Positions 32,485-36,840 of a stretch of 36,840 nucleotides of DNA are shown in pieces; the first letter of the stretch is position 1, and each line of letters begins with the position of its first letter. Made by a program: the position numbers and the translations under genes. Source of the stretch: Acidobacteria bacterium 13_2_20CM_57_17 (GTDB lineage Bacteria; Acidobacteriota; Terriglobia; Acidiferrales; UBA7541); NCBI GenBank assembly GCA_001914785.1, contig MNDE01000189.1, positions 1-36,840 of the forward strand, read 5' to 3'. The notes under the pieces are model-generated. The model saw nothing but the letters and a program-made list of their open reading frames with translations, was not told where the DNA came from and ran no database searches.

Positions 32485-33186
32485 CTAGGCGAGTCGCCCG
32501 ATTTTCTTCGTAAGCTTGCGCACTTCTTCTTCAAACCGCCTGTACTCGTGGCTCCCGTAAGGAAGCGCGGCGCTCAGTCCGGAGTGAAATTCGCGCGCCT
32601 TCGTTCGCCGCGCAACTTCCGCAATGTTTGCGGCGCTGATTCCTGCGCCGGGGACAATGACGATGCGTTCCCTCGCAGCTTCGGTGAGTTCGGCGAGAAC
32701 GGGGGATCCCTCCAGCGCGCTCTTCGCGCCGCCGGACGTCAGGATTCTTTTCGCACCAGTCTCGATCACATCTTCGAGCGCTGGCCGCAGATCGATGGCC
32801 TCGTCAAACGCGCGGTGATACGTCACCGGCAACGGATGCGCAAGTTCAACCAGTTCCCGCGTCCGCTCAACGTCGACACGTCGGCCTTTCGTCAAAGCGC
32901 CCAGTACGATGCCATCCATCCCAGATTCTTTGGCGTAAGCGATCGAGTGTCGCATTTCTGAAAATTCCGCGTCCGAATATACAAAGTCTCCCGCGCGCGG
33001 CCGGATCATGGAGAAAATGGGAATGTGAATTTGCGCCCGCACCGTGCGAAGGATTTCCGTATCCGGCGTAACTCCGCCGACGGATAAATTTCCGCAGAGT
33101 TCAATGCGGTCCGCCCCGCCGCGCTCCGCAGCCATCGCGGCTTCAAGAGTTTCAACACTAATTTCGAGAAGGCATTTTCGTTTCAC
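32485..33186 (-). CDS. cutC: CutC-family protein
   Basis: TIM-barrel CutC protein, 233 residues; the family was linked to copper homeostasis, but its biochemical role is unsettled. It begins KRKCLLEISVETLEAAMAAE and has GGADRIELCGNLSVGGVTPD, IPIFSMIRPRAGDFVYSD and DGIVLGALTKGRRVDVE. Next come TYHRAFDEAIDLRPALE, RILTSGGAKSALEG and IVPGAGISAANIAEV. All these are standard CutC blocks. The GTG start at 33186 overlaps the UbiA stop (GTGA), so the two are translationally coupled. A longer frame to 33279 is rejected. Confidence 0.92.
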   Translation of the reverse strand: MKRKCLLEISVETLEAAMAAERGGADRIELCGNLSVGGVTPDTEILRTVRAQIHIPIFSMIRPRAGDFVYSDAEFSEMRHSIAYAKESGMDGIVLGALTKGRRVDVERTRELVELAHPLPVTYHRAFDEAIDLRPALEDVIETGAKRILTSGGAKSALEGSPVLAELTEAARERIVIVPGAGISAANIAEVARRTKAREFHSGLSAALPYGSHEYRRFEEEVRKLTKKIGRLA

Positions 33187-34118
33187 AACGGAAGTCCTGA
33201 GCTGGGGACCACGTGCGTCAGGGTGCCGCTGCTCCAATCCCAAATCATTCCCAGCAGCGCGGCGGTGTTCCAGCCCCACAAGAACAGGCGCATTTCGCTG
33301 GGACTATAAGCACGCTCTTTCCAAAGTAAAGTTGCATCGACCAGGAACCAGAGCGCGCCGATGGCGAGAAAACCCGTGATGAGCCAGTCTCGAAAATAGA
33401 ATTGCACCAAAGCAGTTTCAATGCACAAAAAAGCAGCAATTAAGAATTTGGCGCGTACTCTTCCAATTGCAGTCGCCGTTGTTCGCCTGCCGGTCAGCCG
33501 GTCCGGCTCGATATCCATTACCTCGCCGAAAATATGCGAGTGCATCGCAAACATCGCGCCAAACAGAAAAGTCTGCCACGGGAGTTGCCGCGCGTTGTTC
33601 AGCCAGCTGCTCAACACGAAAACGAGGAGGTAGCTTGCCTGAATCAGCACATCGAAGGGAGGCCGGCCTTTCCAACCGATGCCGGGAGCATTGTAGAGCC
33701 CAACGGCCAGTAGAAGTATGACGTACCACCACAAGATTCTGGGCCCGATGAAAAAATAAAATGCCGCCAAGAACGGGACTTGCACCGCGGCAATCTGCCA
33801 TTTCAAAGCCGCCAGTTGTTCCCGCGCGCCGCGCGAACCGAACATAAACGTGCCTTTTCGCGGGTTCAGCGAATCGTTTTCGGCGTCGACGATGTCGTTG
33901 ACGCCGTAGAGCACAAACCCCAGCGGAAACAGCACGAAAACCAGTCCCAGCCAAAGTTTCCCGGAATGCAAAAAATCTACGTGTCCGAGCGGAATGAGGT
34001 AAAAGAGGGAAGTCGTGCTCCACAGCCCGGGTCGCGAAACCTGCAACAAGAAAACTAAATAGGAATGAGATTGCTGCCGGCTCGCAACACTGGGAGAGGC
34101 TTGGGCGGCTTCGGCCAT
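33183..34118 (-). CDS. UbiA-family prenyltransferase
   Basis: Integral membrane aromatic/isoprenoid prenyltransferase, 311 residues, about eight helices. The first Asp-rich motif is N74-D75-x2-D78-x3-D82 (YGVNDIVDAENDSLNPRK) and the second is DIEPDRLTGRRTTA, both for Mg-diphosphate binding. SRPGLW near residue 28 and the YGVND block resemble the lycopene elongase/chlorophyll synthase side of the family, but the acceptor cannot be told. ATG 34118 is preferred; TTG 34127 is three codons upstream. It is coupled to cutC by a 4-bp overlap. Confidence 0.85.
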   Translation of the reverse strand: MAEAAQASPSVASRQQSHSYLVFLLQVSRPGLWSTTSLFYLIPLGHVDFLHSGKLWLGLVFVLFPLGFVLYGVNDIVDAENDSLNPRKGTFMFGSRGAREQLAALKWQIAAVQVPFLAAFYFFIGPRILWWYVILLLAVGLYNAPGIGWKGRPPFDVLIQASYLLVFVLSSWLNNARQLPWQTFLFGAMFAMHSHIFGEVMDIEPDRLTGRRTTATAIGRVRAKFLIAAFLCIETALVQFYFRDWLITGFLAIGALWFLVDATLLWKERAYSPSEMRLFLWGWNTAALLGMIWDWSSGTLTHVVPSSGLPL

Positions 34119-34256
34119 CTGCCTCAATATACCGCGATTAAGTCCGCGCCCGGGTTTTCATACCATCGCGATGTGCCGAATCGTTTCACTGGTTTTGAAC
34201 GCTTCGCCGAAACGCAGGTCAAGAGGAAACTGCTAGGCGAGAAAGACGTGTGCCTG

Positions 34257-34808
34257 CTAGATGAGTCCCAAAGAAGCGAAAGCCGTAATCGAAGCGCAGC
34301 CCAATGCCACGCCCATGACCACGCCCGCGAGGACATCACTCAGAAAGTGCATGCCCAGCACGATGCGGGACACCGCAATGCTGAGCGCCAGGAAAAAGAG
34401 CATGCCTTCGAGCGAAGGATAAAAGTAGCTGACCACCAGCGCGATCGAAAACGCCGTCATCGTGTGTCCTGAGGGAAACGAAAACTTGTCAGGAGGCAGC
34501 ACCTTCGACCAGCAGTGCGGCTCAATCTGGCATGGCCTCGGCCGTTGGCTCAATCTCTTCAGCGCCTTGAAAACAAAAATGCCCAGAACCGCTGCTAATC
34601 CAGCAGCCCCGATGGCCGAAAAACGCTGCGGGCCTCCGGAGGCGAGCAGCATCAGCCCCAGGCCATACCAAATCCAGCCATCGCCCATGCGCGTCGCCGC
34701 GATCATCCAAATGCGAATCCATCGCGGCGCGCGCCAGCGATTCATCCGCCGCATCAGCCGGTGATCGCGGCGATCGATATATCCCCAGAGGTTGCGTGCG
34801 ACTGCCAT
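34257..34808 (-). CDS. PAP2-family membrane phosphatase
   Basis: Vanadate-sensitive-type acid phosphatase, 183 residues with several membrane helices. It has the three catalytic motifs: K84-x6-R91-P92 (KRLSQRPRP), P112-S-G-H115 (FPSGHTMTAF) and S147-R148-x5-H154 (SRIVLGMHFLSD). Members dephosphorylate undecaprenyl diphosphate, phosphatidic acid or phosphatidylglycerophosphate. Recycling of undecaprenyl diphosphate (BacA-independent) is plausible. It is 138 bp upstream of the UbiA gene in the same direction. Confidence 0.88.
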   Translation of the reverse strand: MAVARNLWGYIDRRDHRLMRRMNRWRAPRWIRIWMIAATRMGDGWIWYGLGLMLLASGGPQRFSAIGAAGLAAVLGIFVFKALKRLSQRPRPCQIEPHCWSKVLPPDKFSFPSGHTMTAFSIALVVSYFYPSLEGMLFFLALSIAVSRIVLGMHFLSDVLAGVVMGVALGCASITAFASLGLI

Positions 34809-34966
34809 TGCCTACCTCACCCACACAGCCGGAAACAAACATGCGCTTTCAATAAGAAAGATGCATGTATAGGCGGGAAAGATTTCTCGCAAGCAAACCG
34901 CTCGCGCGTGAAATGTTTTTGTTTCCGGATGCGGCGAAGGATTAGAGGACTTGCGCACCGCGCACC

Positions 34967-35851
34967 TCAACTTGCCCAGTTGGCCTCGAAGTTCGAATCC
35001 AAGTCCCACAGCATTCGCTTGCGCTTCTCGCCGCGTTCGATAACTGCGGACCATTTTCGGCAAAAACGAATTTCGTTGAGCCAGTGCCCCGCGGTGAACG
35101 CTGGCACGAGCAACGCGAGCGGAGACATTGCCAGCGTCCACGGCTTGTCCCAGAAAAGCGACCGCACGATGCTGAATACATCAGCCGTCAGTTTGCCGCA
35201 GCTTCCGTGTGCCCCATGAATTCGTCCATGTCCCGTCCGCAGCCCGGCGAAAAATTCATCTACAGTTCGCGCGCCCCGCACTTCCGTGAACGTATGCCCG
35301 ATGCCGGCGATGGTGTGCGAATCGCTGCCCGCAATCGCGATTTTTCCGAGCCGCGCCGCCAGTCGCGCGGAACTCTCATTGGACTGCGGCCACATCTGCC
35401 CGTTGCGCGTTTCAAACGCCGGCACATACGATTCAAACCAACGGAAATCTTCTGCTTCGCGCCTGCCCGTCAACCCGGAGAAAACGTGATTCGCGCTGAA
35501 AAATAGTTTACGCTCGGTGAGGTACATCAGTAGCGCAATAAAATCGTTTCTTCGGCGCTGAATTTCAGCATGATCGCGTTCCGTGAGGCCATAAACTCCC
35601 ATGTGCATCTCGGTGCCGCTGGGCATTCGCACGGTCACTTCTTCGCTGAGGAAAAAGTCGGCGTACTGCCGTAAGGACTCCGCTCCGTCGATCGAGTCAT
35701 GGTCTGTTAGGGTGACAATGGACATGCCCATCCGCTTCAGCCGTTCATACACGGCCGCCGGTTCGGTGTAGCACTCCCGGCAAATGCGATTCAGCCCGGG
35801 TGGGTTGAACATTCCGGATGCGATCGAGTGAACATGAAGGTCGCAACGCAT
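34967..35851 (-). CDS. PHP-domain metal-dependent phosphoesterase
   Basis: Predicted hydrolase of the PHP superfamily, 294 residues. Metal ligands are H6-x-H8 (CDLHVHSIASG), D50-H51-D52 (LTDHDSIDG), H in FFSANHVFSGL, and D/H in IAGSDSHTIAGIGHTFTEV. The C-terminal ~90 residues are hydrophobic/basic and lie beyond the PHP core (FWDKPWTLAMSPLALLVPAF), perhaps for membrane contact. ATG 35851 has GAGGGAAGA upstream. A longer frame to 36022 crosses the divergent promoter region and is rejected. It is divergent from the glycosyltransferase. Confidence 0.85.
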   Translation of the reverse strand: MRCDLHVHSIASGMFNPPGLNRICRECYTEPAAVYERLKRMGMSIVTLTDHDSIDGAESLRQYADFFLSEEVTVRMPSGTEMHMGVYGLTERDHAEIQRRRNDFIALLMYLTERKLFFSANHVFSGLTGRREAEDFRWFESYVPAFETRNGQMWPQSNESSARLAARLGKIAIAGSDSHTIAGIGHTFTEVRGARTVDEFFAGLRTGHGRIHGAHGSCGKLTADVFSIVRSLFWDKPWTLAMSPLALLVPAFTAGHWLNEIRFCRKWSAVIERGEKRKRMLWDLDSNFEANWAS

Positions 35852-36014
35852 GTTGCAATTTTCTTCCCTCGATATGAACAGCCTGTAAAGAGGTTGCGAA
35901 ATCTGCGTGAATGTGTCCACGGAACTTATTGAACACAAATCAGTTATTCGGCTATCCACATGGCATGGAGCGTGCTCTCTCCAATACCCGTCGCTTTGTG
36001 GCACAATCCTCCCA
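35852..36014. promoter_or_regulatory. Divergent promoter region between PHP and glycosyltransferase genes
   Basis: A 163-bp gap between two divergent start codons must hold both promoters. Only weak hexamer matches are seen (cacaat at 36002-36007 for the plus-strand gene), so no promoter is placed exactly. Confidence 0.4.
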
Positions 36015-36840
36015 ATGAACAAAATTCACGTCGTCTTCCACGATGGCGGGGGAGGGCATCGCAACGCTGCAGTAGCCTTACAGACCGTAATTTCCCAGCA
36101 GCAGCGCGACTGGCAGGTCGAACTCATCCAGTTCCAAGACCTGACGGACCGCCTGGACGTTCTGCGCAAACTCACTGGCATTCGCATCCAGCAGCAGTAC
36201 AACATCCTGTTGCAAAATGGCTGGACTCTAGGCAGTACATATCTCCTTCGCATTCTGCAAGCAACGATCCGGCTATTTCACAGACCGCTAGTGAATCTGC
36301 TCGAACGATTCTGGCGTGAAAAACCTGCGGAACTGCTCATTTCCGTAATTCCCCATTTCAATCGGCAAATTTGCGAAAGCTGGAACAGGGTTTATCCCAG
36401 CCGTCCGTTTGTCACTATCATCACGGACCTGGCGGATTTTCCGCCGCGATTCTGGATCGAGCCGGTCAAGGAGCAATACGTGATCGCTGGCACGGAAAAA
36501 GCTGCCGAACAAGCACGAGCGATAGGCCATGATGATGCTCACGTTTTTCTGACCTCGGGAATGATTTTGCGCCCTGATTTTTACGTCGAAGACAATTCCG
36601 ATCCAATTGCACTTCGCCGGGAATTTGGCCTTCGGGAAGATCTACCGACGGCCATAGTGCTCTTCGGCGGCCATGGTTCCAAAGTGATGTACGACATCAC
36701 GGAAAAACTGGACGCCGCCGGCTTGCCGCTGCAGTTGATTTTGATTTGCGGACGAAACGAAGAATTGGCGGCGAAACTACGCGCTCGGCCATGGAAAATG
36801 CCTGTGCACATCGTTGGCTTCACGAAGGAAGTGCATCGGC
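36015..36840 (+). CDS. MGDG-synthase/MurG-like glycosyltransferase, N-terminal part (runs off window)
   Basis: 275 codons of an open frame from ATG 36015 to the window end. It starts MNKIHVVFHDGGGGHRNAAV; the GGGGH motif marks the N-terminal domain of monogalactosyldiacylglycerol synthase/processive diacylglycerol glucosyltransferases (GT28, MurG relatives). ISVIPHFNRQICESW and VTIITDLADFPPRFWIEP match that domain. AIVLFGGHGSKVMYDITEKL begins the nucleotide-sugar domain. The likely role is glycolipid synthesis at the inner membrane. The end and stop codon are outside the window. Confidence 0.8.
   Translation, partial: MNKIHVVFHDGGGGHRNAAVALQTVISQQQRDWQVELIQFQDLTDRLDVLRKLTGIRIQQQYNILLQNGWTLGSTYLLRILQATIRLFHRPLVNLLERFWREKPAELLISVIPHFNRQICESWNRVYPSRPFVTIITDLADFPPRFWIEPVKEQYVIAGTEKAAEQARAIGHDDAHVFLTSGMILRPDFYVEDNSDPIALRREFGLREDLPTAIVLFGGHGSKVMYDITEKLDAAGLPLQLILICGRNEELAAKLRARPWKMPVHIVGFTKEVHR

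Noticed and set aside
35852..36022. 57-residue N-terminal extension of the PHP protein
   Set aside because: It crosses the divergent promoter region, and the PHP fold starts cleanly at MRCDLHVH, which has a ribosome-binding site.

Overview
The window looks like a chromosomal segment of an uncultured soil-type Acidobacteriota (Terriglobia-like). This is inferred from the protein flavour, moderately high GC, frequent GTG/TTG starts, an acidobacterial-style ECF sigma/anti-sigma/DUF3106 trio, a pqqABCDE operon and short palindromic intergenic elements. No rRNA, tRNA or CRISPR array was seen.

Layout. (1) 1-620: the end of an IS1595-type insertion sequence (5' part of the transposase, cut by the window edge), a tiny divergent ORF, and a noncoding stretch with a tandem pair of ~34-bp repeats. 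(2) 620-2575, minus strand: an AlkA-type DNA glycosylase, a ferric-reductase-like haem membrane protein broken by one frameshift, and a small Cys/His-rich protein. (3) 2863-8151, plus strand: ychF, a ZIP metal transporter, an ECF sigma factor with its zinc-finger anti-sigma factor and a periplasmic DUF3106 protein, and an MFS exporter. (4) 8148-11441, minus strand: a complete PQQ operon, pqqA-B-C-D-E, including a 25-residue PqqA precursor that is easily missed, with a good promoter. (5) 11701-29729, plus strand: an uninterrupted division and cell wall (dcw) cluster in the order mraZ, rsmH, ftsL-like, ftsI (with PASTA), murE, murF, mraY, murD, ftsW, murG, murC, murB, ftsQ, ftsA, ftsZ; ddl is absent. 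(6) 29756-31062: a secreted TPR protein with its own promoter. (7) 31144-35851, minus strand: a secreted HpcH/HpaI-family aldolase, cutC overlapping a UbiA prenyltransferase, a PAP2 phosphatase and a PHP-domain hydrolase. A candidate small RNA sits on the plus strand at ~32,099. (8) 36015 to the end: the start of an MGDG-synthase/MurG-like glycosyltransferase.

How the genes work together. The dcw genes supply the cytoplasmic and lipid-linked steps of peptidoglycan synthesis (murE/F/C/D/B, mraY, murG) and the divisome (ftsL, I, W, Q, A, Z). They are probably read from a promoter upstream of mraZ that carries a 10-bp-phased array of TGGG-type MraZ boxes. MurE has the DNPR signature, so the wall should contain meso-diaminopimelate. 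The PQQ operon makes the cofactor for periplasmic quinoprotein dehydrogenases, none of which is in the window. The ECF/anti-sigma/DUF3106 trio looks like an envelope stress module. The last region is rich in membrane lipid and prenyl chemistry (UbiA, PAP2, glycolipid glycosyltransferase).

Most interesting items: an orphan two-hairpin small RNA with an extended -10 promoter and a UUCG terminator (32,064-32,154); the mraZ leader with MraZ boxes and a duplicated promoter-like segment; a perfect 26-bp palindrome inside the ftsZ linker; an exported HpaI-type aldolase that keeps its active-site residues; and a single-base frameshift in the ferric-reductase-like gene.
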